From assembly GCF_002886255.1 (NCBI RefSeq), contig NZ_KZ614149.1, positions 2,914,001 through 2,978,000 of the forward strand: a stretch of DNA of 64,000 nt, read 5' to 3'. The notes under the pieces are model-generated. The model did no database searches. It was not told the origin of the DNA and was given only the letters and a program-made list of their open reading frames with translations. Below, piece by piece: positions 52,810 through 61,531 of this stretch. Numbering within the stretch: position 1 is the stretch's first letter; each line of letters begins with the position of its first letter. Source of the DNA: Alteribacillus bidgolensis (GTDB taxonomy: Bacteria > Bacillota > Bacilli > Bacillales > Marinococcaceae). Position numbers and translations under genes: made by a program.

Positions 52810-52984
52810 GCAGATCAGCCTCTCTTTCATTTTTGATTAGAAATTGTTTCGTTGATGTTTTTCCCCTATAAATGGCTAGTTAATCTTATTCTTTTTCATA
52901 GATTTGAGTATTAACCTGCATGTGAGACCGATCCTCGGTTAAAAATGAGGAAGTATGGCTATTCTATTTCTAGTTATTTTCCAA

Positions 52985-53076
52985 TACTATCCGTTCGAAG
53001 CGAAATACTATCCGTACACACCCATTTACTATCCAAACTTGCGCTTTTACTATCCGTAAAACGAAAAATACTATCC
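52985..53076. repeat. array of five TACTATCC motifs with exact 21-nt spacing (array 3)
   Basis: TACTATCC at 52985, 53006, 53027, 53048 and 53069, all five identical and spaced by exactly 21 nt with different 13-nt spacers. A decayed sixth unit may sit near 52963. Confidence 0.9.
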
Positions 53077-53236
53077 AAACTAAAAACTGTGGGATTTTTC
53101 GCGGGGCCTGGACCAACACAAAAAACAGAAATAAGTGCAAGCGCCCTGTCAACCGGGAAAATAGAGAAAACCTTTGTAATTAGCAAAGTGCAAAAAAATA
53201 AGAGAAGCCCCTTTTAGGAGCTCCCCTTTTGTTATA

Positions 53237-54925
53237 TTACTGCTCTTCGTCCTTTTCTTCAAACGTTGTTTCTGGTGTGATATTTACTTCTGGATTCATA
53301 TTAATGATTTGGATATATTGTTCTGCTTCTACGGTTGTTTCGATATCAGAAGTATCCTCTTCTCCTGCTTCTTCACCGGCTGGCGCTTCTTCGATTCCTT
53401 CTCCTGCTTCTTCACCGAATGGCGCTTCTTCGATTCCTTCTCCTGCTTCTTCACCAGTTGGCGCTTCTTCGATTCCTTCTCCTGCTTCTTCACCGGTTGG
53501 TGCTTCTTCGACTGCTTCTCCTGCTTCTTCACCGGCTGGTGCTTCTTCGACTGCTTCTCCTGCTTCTTCACCGAATGGCGCTTCTTCGATTCCTTCTCCT
53601 GCTTCTTCACCAGTTGGCGCTTCTTCGATTCCTTCTCCTGCTTCTTCTCCGGCTGATGCTTCTTCGACTGCTTCTCCTGCTTCTTCACCGGCTGGTGCTT
53701 CTTCGACTGCTTCTCCTGCTTCTTCACCGGCTGGTGCTTCTTCGATTCCTTCTCCTGCTTCTTCACCAGTTGGCGCTTCTTCGACTGCTTCTCCTGCTTC
53801 TTCACCGAATGGCGCTTCTTCGATTCCTTCTCCTGCTTCTTCTCCGGCTGGTGCTTCTTCGATTCCTTCTCCCGCTTCTTCACCGGTTGGTGCTTCTTCG
53901 ATTCCTTCTCCTGCTTCTTCTCCGGTTGGCGCTTCTTCGACTGCTTCTCCTGCTTCTTCTCCAGTTGGCGCTTCTTCGATTCCTTCTCCTGCTTCTTCTC
54001 CGGCTGGTGCTTCTTCGACTGCTTCTCCTGCTTCTTCTCCGGTTGGCGCTTCTTCGACTGCTTCTCCTGCTTCTTCTCCAGTTGGCGCTTCTTCGATTCC
54101 TTCTCCTGCTTCTTCTCCGGCTGGTGCTTCTTCGACTGCTTCTCCTGCTTCTTCTCCAGTTGGCGCTTCTTCGACTGCTTCTCCTGCTTCTTCACCAGTT
54201 GGCGCTTCTTCGATTCCTTCTCCTGCTTCTTCTCCGGTTGGCGCTTCTTCGACTGCTTCTCCTGCCTCTTCACCAGTTGGCGCTTCTTCGATTCCTTCTC
54301 CTGCTTCTTCTCCGGCTGGTGCTTCTTCGACTGCTTCTCCTGCTTCTTCTCCGGCTGGTGCTTCTTCGTCTTCTTCTCCTGCTTCTTCATCTGCTGGTGC
54401 TTCTTCGTCTTCTTCTCCTGCTTCTTCATCTGCTGGTGCTTCTTCGTCTTCTTCTCCTACTTCTTCACCTTCAGATCCATCTTCTTCGCCGATAGAAGCA
54501 AGTGTGTCTTGTGCTTCTGAAACAGTTGATCTTACATCTTCAATGAATTGTTCTGTTTCTTCTACTTCTGGAAGGTCATCATCTATTTGATTGTTTGTTA
54601 AACCATCTAATTGGTTTTCAGCACCATCTAAACGATTTTCTAAAGAATTTAATTGTCCTTCATAGGAGTTCAATTCCCCATTAGGTAAAGTCTCTTGTTC
54701 ACTTATGTTTGAGAGAATGTCCTCAACTTCAGTGTTTACTTGATCAACCTTTTTCTCAACACTGTCTAGCTTTGAAGTATCAGCTTCTTGTTCCTGCTGC
54801 ACTTGTACTTCATTTTTAGCTTCCAAATCAGAATTTGATTGTTCAGCATCTGCTTGTCCTGCAGAAAAAGCTAGTCCTAGTGCTGCCAAACTTGGAGCTG
54901 TCAATTTTACAATTTTTTTGTTCAC
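53237..54925 (-). CDS. secreted highly acidic protein with about 28 copies of a 13-residue repeat
   Basis: 562 residues from a GTG after AAGGAGG. A signal peptide (KKIVKLTAPSLAALGLAF) with probable cleavage after ADA near 27 is followed by a heptad-like helical region (~45-150: LDSVEKKVDQVNTEVEDI and LNSLENRLDGAENQLDGL) and then about 28 tandem copies of EEAGEAVEEAPTG-type units (variants with GI, PAG, PFG), and a unique C-terminal end. Almost all charges are negative. No LPXTG or membrane anchor is seen, so it may be released or bind the wall by the helical part. Copy number probably varies between strains. Confidence 0.88.
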   Translation of the reverse strand: MNKKIVKLTAPSLAALGLAFSAGQADAEQSNSDLEAKNEVQVQQEQEADTSKLDSVEKKVDQVNTEVEDILSNISEQETLPNGELNSYEGQLNSLENRLDGAENQLDGLTNNQIDDDLPEVEETEQFIEDVRSTVSEAQDTLASIGEEDGSEGEEVGEEDEEAPADEEAGEEDEEAPADEEAGEEDEEAPAGEEAGEAVEEAPAGEEAGEGIEEAPTGEEAGEAVEEAPTGEEAGEGIEEAPTGEEAGEAVEEAPTGEEAGEAVEEAPAGEEAGEGIEEAPTGEEAGEAVEEAPTGEEAGEAVEEAPAGEEAGEGIEEAPTGEEAGEAVEEAPTGEEAGEGIEEAPTGEEAGEGIEEAPAGEEAGEGIEEAPFGEEAGEAVEEAPTGEEAGEGIEEAPAGEEAGEAVEEAPAGEEAGEAVEEASAGEEAGEGIEEAPTGEEAGEGIEEAPFGEEAGEAVEEAPAGEEAGEAVEEAPTGEEAGEGIEEAPTGEEAGEGIEEAPFGEEAGEGIEEAPAGEEAGEEDTSDIETTVEAEQYIQIINMNPEVNITPETTFEEKDEEQ

Positions 54926-55422
54926 TTTACCTTCCTCCTTAGAAAATTGGGAGTTTTTGTTGGTACGTGTCTTATTCTAAGGACCGCTTTCCAGTAAGAA
55001 AAGGCAATTATGAATTCATAATTTCTTTTTAATACGAATGAAAACTTATCTACAAACCTCTCTACTTTTATTACACACCATTAAAAAGTCTACAATTCTG
55101 TCATAAAACAAAATCTAACCAATATTCTTTTTTGAAATCGGCTATATATTTAACAACAATATTACAAAATATTATCCTTAAAAATTTTTACCATGAAATA
55201 ATAAATATTAATAGTAAAATGACAGTAATACAAATATCATTAAATACCTGATTTATAAGTAATAATTAAACATTATATATACAATGCCAAAATAGATCTT
55301 TTATCAAGATACTACCACAGTCCATTTTAATATTTTAAAATAATAAAATATCCTCAACTTGGAAATGGGGATTAATAAGTTTATTCTTTCTGGTTTATAC
55401 TTTACATAGAAGGAGAAAAACG
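54926..55422. other. AT-rich divergent intergenic region
   Basis: 497 bases without a coding frame. It should hold the promoters of the repeat protein gene and the cytochrome-like gene (TTTATACTTTACAT before 55423). No repeat of the families described is present. Confidence 0.5.
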
Positions 55423-55908
55423 ATGCTGCGCTTTTTATTTCGATTAAACGTAGTCCAATCATTAGTTATTCTTATCGTTCCAACAATTTTTGTTACAGCT
55501 TTCCTACTACTTAAACAACCATCCCACATCTACACAAAGCTAGTTGATTTTGCCGCTGCGGCAATGTTTTACTTTTTGCTGGCATTTCTTCTCTATCCAT
55601 TGCTGCTTGGCGTTAAATACACACGCCGCAAAAAGCTTGTCATATTCACACGGATTTATATCCGTTTCCATATCGCGGCTGCTATTTTAGGGACAGTTTT
55701 ACTCCTGCCTCATGTCATCGGCATGTCGTTTTATTACTCCACCACGAACCCAAAAGCGTTAACTGGCCTGTTCGCTGTATGCTCATTTTTTGCTGTTCTT
55801 ATTTCCGGATACTTACGAAAAAAAAGATCTTCAGGCAAGCGCCGGCGCTATCATCGTTATACCGCATTCTTATTTATCGTTATTCTTTTTGTTCATATAG
55901 TGATATAA
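55423..55908 (+). CDS. putative four- to five-helix membrane b-type cytochrome-like protein
   Basis: 161 residues with hydrophobic segments near 10-30, 42-62, 82-104, 115-131 and 144-160. Histidines lie in helix contexts RFHIAAAILG, LLPHVIGM, RRYHRYTAF and FVHIVI, which would suit two haem ligand pairs, like cytochrome b561/DUF4405-type proteins. AGAAGGAG precedes the ATG. The haem role is an inference from histidine spacing only. Confidence 0.6.
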   Translation: MLRFLFRLNVVQSLVILIVPTIFVTAFLLLKQPSHIYTKLVDFAAAAMFYFLLAFLLYPLLLGVKYTRRKKLVIFTRIYIRFHIAAAILGTVLLLPHVIGMSFYYSTTNPKALTGLFAVCSFFAVLISGYLRKKRSSGKRRRYHRYTAFLFIVILFVHIVI

Positions 55909-55946
55909 CCGTTTGCGGCAGCGGAAAGTTCTGGTATAATAAAAAC

Positions 55947-56084
55947 AAATCCTCATATAATAAAAAAGACCGCAGGTGCGCTAACACCTACGGTCCTGCA
56001 ATAGCTTGGTTCCCTGCAAGGGGGATCGGCCAGGAGAAAATAAATCACCCGCTCGAGCCGTCAACTCAAGGGTGATTTATTTTT
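55947..56084 (+). ncRNA. antisense RNA (antitoxin) of a type I toxin-antitoxin system
   Basis: A plus-strand promoter with TTGCGG (55913-55918), 16-base spacer and extended -10 TGGTATAAT (-10 at 55935-55940) predicts a start near 55947. A terminator stem AAATAAATCACCC (56038-56050) with GGGTGATTTATTTT (56070-56083) ends it. The RNA overlaps the 3' half of the toxin mRNA and the last codons of the toxin gene, as with RatA and TxpA of Bacillus. Confidence 0.75.
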
Positions 56085-56234
56085 GTGACAGCATCGCCAC
56101 GATCAACATACCGAACGTGACCATCAGCATCAAAGCTTCATACACCGTCATCATATAGGCACCACCCCCTCCCTTTTTGGGGATGACACCGAACCACCCT
56201 TGAGTTTACCAAAACTATTACCTTACCATTATAT
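55962..56234 (-). promoter_or_regulatory. toxin mRNA unit: promoter, leader, terminator and 5'-3' pairing
   Basis: Minus-strand -10 TATAAT (56228-56233) with weak -35 gives a start near 56221. A hairpin GACCGTAGGTG/CACCTGCGGTC (55968-55995) followed by TTTTTT ends it near 55962. The leader AACTCAAGGGTG (56206-56195) is exactly complementary to CACCCTTGAGTT (56074-56063) next to the stop codon. The leader CCCC (near 56181-56184) can pair with the GGGAGGGG ribosome binding site. Confidence 0.7.
56077..56154 (-). CDS. small hydrophobic type I toxin (TxpA/holin-like toxin family)
   Basis: 25 residues: it opens MMTVYEALMLMVTFGMLI and ends with a short polar LSQK tail. The TVYEALMLM start and one hydrophobic helix are the hallmark of the small toxins annotated as putative holin-like toxin, related to TxpA and BsrE. 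The strong ribosome binding site GGGAGGGGGTGG lies upstream. Such peptides insert in the membrane and are silenced by an overlapping antisense RNA. ATG 56154 or 56151 may be used. Confidence 0.88.
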   Translation of the reverse strand: MMTVYEALMLMVTFGMLIVAMLSQK

Positions 56235-56380
56235 CACTTAATTGGATTTTTATAGATAGTTCTGAAAGATCATTGTTCAATAGCACGTGTCTCTCTCATT
56301 AAGAAAATGCAAACATTCTTTTTAAAAATAGCACGCTAACAGTACATTTCTAAAATGTATTTTTCTCTCCACCCTATTAC

Positions 56381-57331
56381 TTAATAACCTTTATCTGTAT
56401 CTACAATATTCATTAATTCATTTCTATCCTCTTGAAATGCTTTTAAATTTTCAGAAAAGATGTCTAATGCTCGATTATGGTAATGAGGTGACACGCCTGA
56501 CAAATGCGTCGTAACAGTTATATTTTCTTCCTCCCAAAAAGGGTCATCGGAAGGGAGGGGCTCCGTCTCAAAAACGTCTAAAACCGCATGATATATCTCT
56601 TTGTCCCTTACTGCTTTTAATATTTCTTCTCCTCGAACGGTATCTCCCCTTCCTATATTTATAAACACAGCATGACCTTGCATTGCTTTGAAGTGTTCAT
56701 ATTGAAAAAATCCTTTAGTCTCAGGAGTACTTGGAAGTACAGAAACAACGAAATCTACTTCAGGGAGATAGTGGATCATTTCTTCACGGGCGATATTTTT
56801 ATCAAAGTGACTAATGTCTCTGCCGCTTCGCGATACCCCTATTGTTTTCATCTGAAATGCTTTAGCCACTTTTGCAATCTCTTTTCCTATTACACCAGTT
56901 CCGGCTATTAACATAGATTTACCAGTGATTTCTTCCATATGAATATCGCGAGTCCACACTTTATTTTTTTCATTTTCTATTAATTTTTTTCCTTGTCTAT
57001 ATACCAGCATCAGCATCATAAATACATACTCTGACATGGGCGCTCGATGAATCCCCTTTGCACTGGTAACTAATATATTCCGTTTATTTAATGCTTCAAA
57101 TGGAAGTTTATCGATTCCAGCAGCAATAACCATGACCCATTTTAATTGAGATGCTTGATCCAAAATATTTTCTGTTAAATCTTCACCGTACGTAATAATG
57201 ATATTTGCTTCTAAAAGAAACTCTGATGCTTCATCCATATTATTACAAAACACAAACGTTTCTTCAGGAAATGCATTTTTCAGCTTCGTTTGATTTTCTG
57301 CTGGCAATTCTGCTGATGATAGAATGTACAT
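56381..57331 (-). CDS. D-isomer-specific 2-hydroxyacid dehydrogenase
   Basis: 316 residues. The NAD-binding motif AGTGVIGKEIAKVAKAF (~144-160) is followed by the catalytic Arg in INIGRGDTVRGEE, the Glu in DVFETEPLP and the His in TTHLSG. It is the last gene of the sugar-acid operon, 59 bases after the TRAP large subunit. It would reduce or oxidise a 2-keto/2-hydroxy acid; substrate unknown. Confidence 0.88.
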   Translation of the reverse strand: MYILSSAELPAENQTKLKNAFPEETFVFCNNMDEASEFLLEANIIITYGEDLTENILDQASQLKWVMVIAAGIDKLPFEALNKRNILVTSAKGIHRAPMSEYVFMMLMLVYRQGKKLIENEKNKVWTRDIHMEEITGKSMLIAGTGVIGKEIAKVAKAFQMKTIGVSRSGRDISHFDKNIAREEMIHYLPEVDFVVSVLPSTPETKGFFQYEHFKAMQGHAVFINIGRGDTVRGEEILKAVRDKEIYHAVLDVFETEPLPSDDPFWEEENITVTTHLSGVSPHYHNRALDIFSENLKAFQEDRNELMNIVDTDKGY

Positions 57332-57390
57332 ACTGGTTCCTCCTAAAAAGTAAAAAATAAGTGATTAAAGCTAGCATGACTTCTTCTCTT

Positions 57391-58677
57391 TTATTTCCCA
57401 GCGAAAGTCTCCGGTACAAATAAAATCAATTGCGGAAAGAACAGTAAAACCAAAATTAATGATAATACTGCGATTAGAAATGGAAATGCTCCTCTACTAA
57501 ACTCGGCAACGGAAGTCTTGGTAATAGAACAAACCGCAAACATCGTAACCCCTAATGGAGGCGTCATACCTCCGAGTGTAATTAATACAATCATTAAGAT
57601 TCCAAAGTGTACCGGATCAATGCCTGCTTGCTGAACTATCGGAAGAAAAATAGGTGTCAGTAATAATGTGTTTGCTGTCGCTTCCATGAACAGACCGGCC
57701 ATAAAAACGATTAGCAAGATTAGTAATAATAAGATTGTCGGTTGATTAGTTATACCAGTAATAAATTCTGAAAAGGTTCTTGGCAAATTTTCAAATGCTA
57801 TTACGTAACTGAATATAGAGGCTGCAGCAATGATTAACATAATCATGCTATTATCTTGAACAGAATCGATCATCGCTTTTTTAAATTTTTGCCAGGTTAA
57901 ATCTTTGTAGATAAACCGACCTACTACCATTGCGTAAACTACTGCGACAGCCCCTCCTTCAGAGGCAGAAAATATTCCGAAACGAATTCCTACCAATAGA
58001 ATAACTGGAAACAGCAGGGCCCAAATACAGTCTTTAAAACTAGTTAATACTTCTTTAAAGGTAGGTTTCTCAAACAAACGGTTTTCATCATAGCCTCGTT
58101 TTTTAGAAACTAGATATACAGTGAACATTAATGTCAAACACATTAATATTCCTGGAATGATGCCTGCTAAGAATAGATCTCCAATGGACACGCCACCAAT
58201 GAACCCATATAGGATTAATCCAATGCTTGGCGGTATAGTAGAGGTAATTAAAGAACTTACTCCAATTACCCCTATTGAAAAACCTTTTGAATATCCTCTC
58301 TTCACCATATCATTTGTAAGAATTCGACTTTGCATGGCAGCATCTGCAGTAGCAGATCCTGATATACCTCCAAGCATCGTACTTAGTACAATCGAAACAT
58401 GAGCTAGTCCACCTACTAAGTGTCCTGTTAATAAATTAGAAAACCTTATTAATCTAGCTGTAATCCCTGAAACATTTAGAATATGTCCCGCTAATACAAA
58501 AAACGGTACAGCTAATAGAGGAAACGATTGAGTCCCCGTCACAAATTGTTGAATAGCATTCATATTCATAAGATTTGGGGCACTAACAAAATAAAACAAC
58601 CCTGATATTCCAATAGCAAAAGCAATAGGCACATTAGCAAATAACAAGAGAAAAAACAATATCAGCATTAATGTCAT
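57391..58677 (-). CDS. TRAP transporter large membrane subunit (DctM-like)
   Basis: 428 residues with about twelve helices. SLITSTIPPSIGLILYG, GSATADAAMQSRIL and TLGGMTPPLGVTMFAVCSI are characteristic of DctM. It forms a Na+-driven uptake system for organic acids with the DctQ and DctP subunits encoded just upstream. Confidence 0.95.
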   Translation of the reverse strand: MTLMLILFFLLLFANVPIAFAIGISGLFYFVSAPNLMNMNAIQQFVTGTQSFPLLAVPFFVLAGHILNVSGITARLIRFSNLLTGHLVGGLAHVSIVLSTMLGGISGSATADAAMQSRILTNDMVKRGYSKGFSIGVIGVSSLITSTIPPSIGLILYGFIGGVSIGDLFLAGIIPGILMCLTLMFTVYLVSKKRGYDENRLFEKPTFKEVLTSFKDCIWALLFPVILLVGIRFGIFSASEGGAVAVVYAMVVGRFIYKDLTWQKFKKAMIDSVQDNSMIMLIIAAASIFSYVIAFENLPRTFSEFITGITNQPTILLLLILLIVFMAGLFMEATANTLLLTPIFLPIVQQAGIDPVHFGILMIVLITLGGMTPPLGVTMFAVCSITKTSVAEFSRGAFPFLIAVLSLILVLLFFPQLILFVPETFAGK

Positions 58678-58708
58678 ACTTTAACCACCTATATTTTTGA
58701 CAAGTAGT

Positions 58709-59215
58709 TTATAATCCACTTTGATTTTCAGTATTTTTAGAATTCTTCACTAACGTAATCATTCGGCTTATGGAAGTTATAGTCATTAAAGCTGCCCCCA
58801 CAGGAACTGCTAATGTGATACTATAATACCCGATAGAAGTTCCCGTAATTAATCGACCTGTATTGGCAAAAGTCATCTCAAACCCATAAAAAACCAAGGC
58901 AGACAAGAAAACCAAAATAATCACTTGAGAAATCATTTCAATATATTGCTGTATTTTTGAAGGCAGCATTTTAGTAAACACATCTATGCCAATATGAGCA
59001 TTTTTTCTTAGTGTTTGATTTGCCCCCAAAAAGATCACCCACATGAATATTAATTGTGCTATTCCTACAGACCAGGTTGTAGGATGATCAAATAAGCGTA
59101 CAATTACTTCCATAAATACTAAAGCGACTAAAGAAATTAGCAAGGTAATTAACACAAAATTTTCTACTTTAACATAGGCATTCTTTAAACGTGAATACAA
59201 TGCACTATTCATCAT
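58709..59215 (-). CDS. TRAP transporter small membrane subunit (DctQ-like)
   Basis: 168 residues with four helices; the MWVIFLGANQTLRKNAHIGIDVF motif is typical of DctQ. Its ATG overlaps the stop of the DctP gene by four bases, showing coupling. Confidence 0.93.
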   Translation of the reverse strand: MMNSALYSRLKNAYVKVENFVLITLLISLVALVFMEVIVRLFDHPTTWSVGIAQLIFMWVIFLGANQTLRKNAHIGIDVFTKMLPSKIQQYIEMISQVIILVFLSALVFYGFEMTFANTGRLITGTSIGYYSITLAVPVGAALMTITSISRMITLVKNSKNTENQSGL

Positions 59216-60231
59216 TCGTTATCAAGCACCTCATCGATCTCAGCCTTTACATCTTCTAATCCAATTTCAGAAAAAGCATCCTCTGCCCTTTCTTTAAACT
59301 TTTCTCTGTCCACTTCTATAAATTCTACTCCTTCTTCTTTCATTGCTTGTTCATATTCTTGCGATTGTTCAGTGGCTATTTCTGAAGCAGTATCACCTGC
59401 TAATTGAGCTTCTTCAATCAAAATATCTTGGTATTCTTCAGGTAAATTACTGAACCAATCAGCACTAACAACCATCCCTGAAACCAATTGATAGTGATTT
59501 GTCTTGGCAATATGATCAATCACTTCATATAAGCTAGATTCATAGATAGCGAGATTATGAGCTTCTACTCCATCAATAACACCTTGTTCTAATCCAGGAT
59601 ACGCCTCTGTCCACGGCATCCCACTTGGCGATCCACCCATTCCTGAAACTGTCGCATTGACGATTTGAGAACCATTTGTTCTAATAACGTTTCCTTCTAA
59701 ATCTTCTGGAGTCTCAATTTTAGTATTTGTGGCTAGGTTTCTTTCGCCTAATTTAAAATTAAACGAGAGAATTTGCAGGCCATTATCTTTAAACTCTTCA
59801 ACCCATTCATGGTACGGATCTGATTCTAAAAATTTATCTATTTCTTCATAATCTTCAAACATATAAGGAGATTGCAAGATATAAAATTCATTTTTAATAT
59901 CTCCAATTTGGCCTGCATCGGTAATTGTTCCAACATTGGTTCCGGTTGATGCCTGTTCGATAAGATCTGGAATGCTGGCTAGTTGGTCACTGTGATAGGT
60001 TTCTACTGTAATATCCCCATTTGTACGTTCTTCTACCCCTTCTTTAAATTGTTCAATTCCTTTAAATTCTGCATTCTGATCATTTTGGGTTATGCCCACT
60101 CTCAGGGTATATTCACCTTCAGAAGACCCTCCGTTTTCCTCACTAGATGAAGCATTAGAATTGTCTCCCTGACATGCAGCCAGAACTGTCAAAAACAAAA
60201 TTGCTAAAATGAATAAAATATTATTTTTCAT
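59212..60231 (-). CDS. TRAP transporter substrate-binding lipoprotein (DctP-like)
   Basis: 339 residues. A lipobox LAAC near residue 20 predicts a lipid-anchored protein in this Gram-positive host. The DctP domain follows, with the substrate-carboxylate-binding region around EDLEGNVIRTNGSQIV and the WTEAYPGLEQGVIDGVEAHN segment. Mature protein acidic. It is encoded with a mannonate-dehydratase-like enzyme, so a hexuronate or aldonate is a likely ligand. Confidence 0.93.
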   Translation of the reverse strand: MKNNILFILAILFLTVLAACQGDNSNASSSEENGGSSEGEYTLRVGITQNDQNAEFKGIEQFKEGVEERTNGDITVETYHSDQLASIPDLIEQASTGTNVGTITDAGQIGDIKNEFYILQSPYMFEDYEEIDKFLESDPYHEWVEEFKDNGLQILSFNFKLGERNLATNTKIETPEDLEGNVIRTNGSQIVNATVSGMGGSPSGMPWTEAYPGLEQGVIDGVEAHNLAIYESSLYEVIDHIAKTNHYQLVSGMVVSADWFSNLPEEYQDILIEEAQLAGDTASEIATEQSQEYEQAMKEEGVEFIEVDREKFKERAEDAFSEIGLEDVKAEIDEVLDNE

Positions 60232-60250
60232 TTATTCTCCTCCTTTATAA

Positions 60251-61504
60251 TCAAGGTTTTACTGCCGTTCCATCATAGATCCTAGCAAGCGTCCACTCTG
60301 GGATTTTATTACGTGGTGGATATGCTAGTGCCTCTTCTTCACAAAAATCTATGCCTAATCCAGGAGCATCTGTTAAATACGCGTATCCCTCTTTTATAAT
60401 AGGTCCTCCAGGAAATACCTTTTTTAATTCTTGGTTCATAGGAGTCCATTCTTGAATACCAAAATTTGAAATACTGGTATCAATGTGGAAATGAGCGGCG
60501 ACCCCTATAGGAGATATATCTCCAGGTCCATGCCAAGCGGTTCTCACACCAAAAATCTCACCCAATATAGCTAATTTTTTGGCAGGAGTAATCCCTCCAA
60601 TTGCACTAATGTGTGCCCGAATAAAATCAATTTGCTGTGAAATAATTAAATGTTTCCAATCATTAGGATGAGAGAATAACTCTCCAATCGCTATAGGAGT
60701 ACTTGTCTGTTCCCGTAACATCTTTATCCATTCTAATTGTTCTGGCGGAAACGGATCTTCTAAATAAAACAAATTAAATTTCTCAAGTTTTTTAGCTAGC
60801 TTTATTGCTTCAATAGGAGGGACCCTCTCATGAATATCATGAATCAATTCTATATTTTCGCCTACATTACTTCTAATATACTTAAAAAGCTCTTCTACAC
60901 TTTTAACATAAGCTTCCGTATCAAAATATTGACCTTCTCTTAAGTTATCAGGGTGCCGTTTTTTCTCTAATCCTTCTGCTCCTTTCATTTTTTTTGAGAT
61001 TAAACCAGTATCATTTGTGCCAGCTCCTCCGTACATACCTAATTGACACCGAACATGTTGATATCCCTCATTGATCGCCTTGTGAATATCTTCTACTACT
61101 TCTTCTTTTGAAGACCCATCTGTGTGTCGGTAAAGGGCCACTCCATCTCTAGATTTCCCCCCAAGCAACTCATATACAGGCAGATCTGCTATTTTTCCTT
61201 TTATATCCCATAAAGCCATATCTATGCCTGATAAAGCATTATTAACGATTGGACCGTTTCTCCAGTAACCGCTTACATTAGTAATATTCCAAATATCCTC
61301 AATATTAGCCGGATTTTTCCCTATTAAGAAGGGTTTTAAATAGGTTTCAATCACTTGTTTAACCGCATCTGCCCGCTGGGTAAAGGTTGCACAACCAAGC
61401 CCATATAGTCCGCTCTTATTTGTCTGCACACGGACAACTACCAAATCAATACTATTTGGAGCAGTCACAAACACTTCAACGTCTCGAATAGTATAATGTT
61501 CCAA
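60251..61504 (-). CDS. enolase superfamily sugar acid dehydratase, mannonate dehydratase/RspA-like
   Basis: 417 residues, mandelate racemase/muconate lactonizing fold, ManD/RspA branch. The Mg2+ ligands are Asp223 (in IHDIHERV), Glu249 (YLEDPFPPE) and Glu275 (IGELF), with His225 as expected for ManD. Such enzymes remove water from D-mannonate or D-gluconate to give 2-keto-3-deoxygluconate, although several relatives have low activity. Position between TRAP transporter and sugar dehydrogenases supports sugar-acid catabolism. Confidence 0.9.
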   Translation of the reverse strand: MEHYTIRDVEVFVTAPNSIDLVVVRVQTNKSGLYGLGCATFTQRADAVKQVIETYLKPFLIGKNPANIEDIWNITNVSGYWRNGPIVNNALSGIDMALWDIKGKIADLPVYELLGGKSRDGVALYRHTDGSSKEEVVEDIHKAINEGYQHVRCQLGMYGGAGTNDTGLISKKMKGAEGLEKKRHPDNLREGQYFDTEAYVKSVEELFKYIRSNVGENIELIHDIHERVPPIEAIKLAKKLEKFNLFYLEDPFPPEQLEWIKMLREQTSTPIAIGELFSHPNDWKHLIISQQIDFIRAHISAIGGITPAKKLAILGEIFGVRTAWHGPGDISPIGVAAHFHIDTSISNFGIQEWTPMNQELKKVFPGGPIIKEGYAYLTDAPGLGIDFCEEEALAYPPRNKIPEWTLARIYDGTAVKP

Positions 61505-61531
61505 TATAAAAATTCTCCTTCTTTAAAGTGT

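Noticed and set aside
53229..54590. Long plus-strand frames (453 and 386 residues) and a second minus-strand frame (366 residues, Lys/Gln-rich) over the acidic repeat gene
   Set aside because: They arise because the 39-bp repeat is a multiple of three and has no stop codon in any frame. Only the 562-residue minus-strand frame has a ribosome binding site, a signal peptide and a sensible non-repeated start and end.
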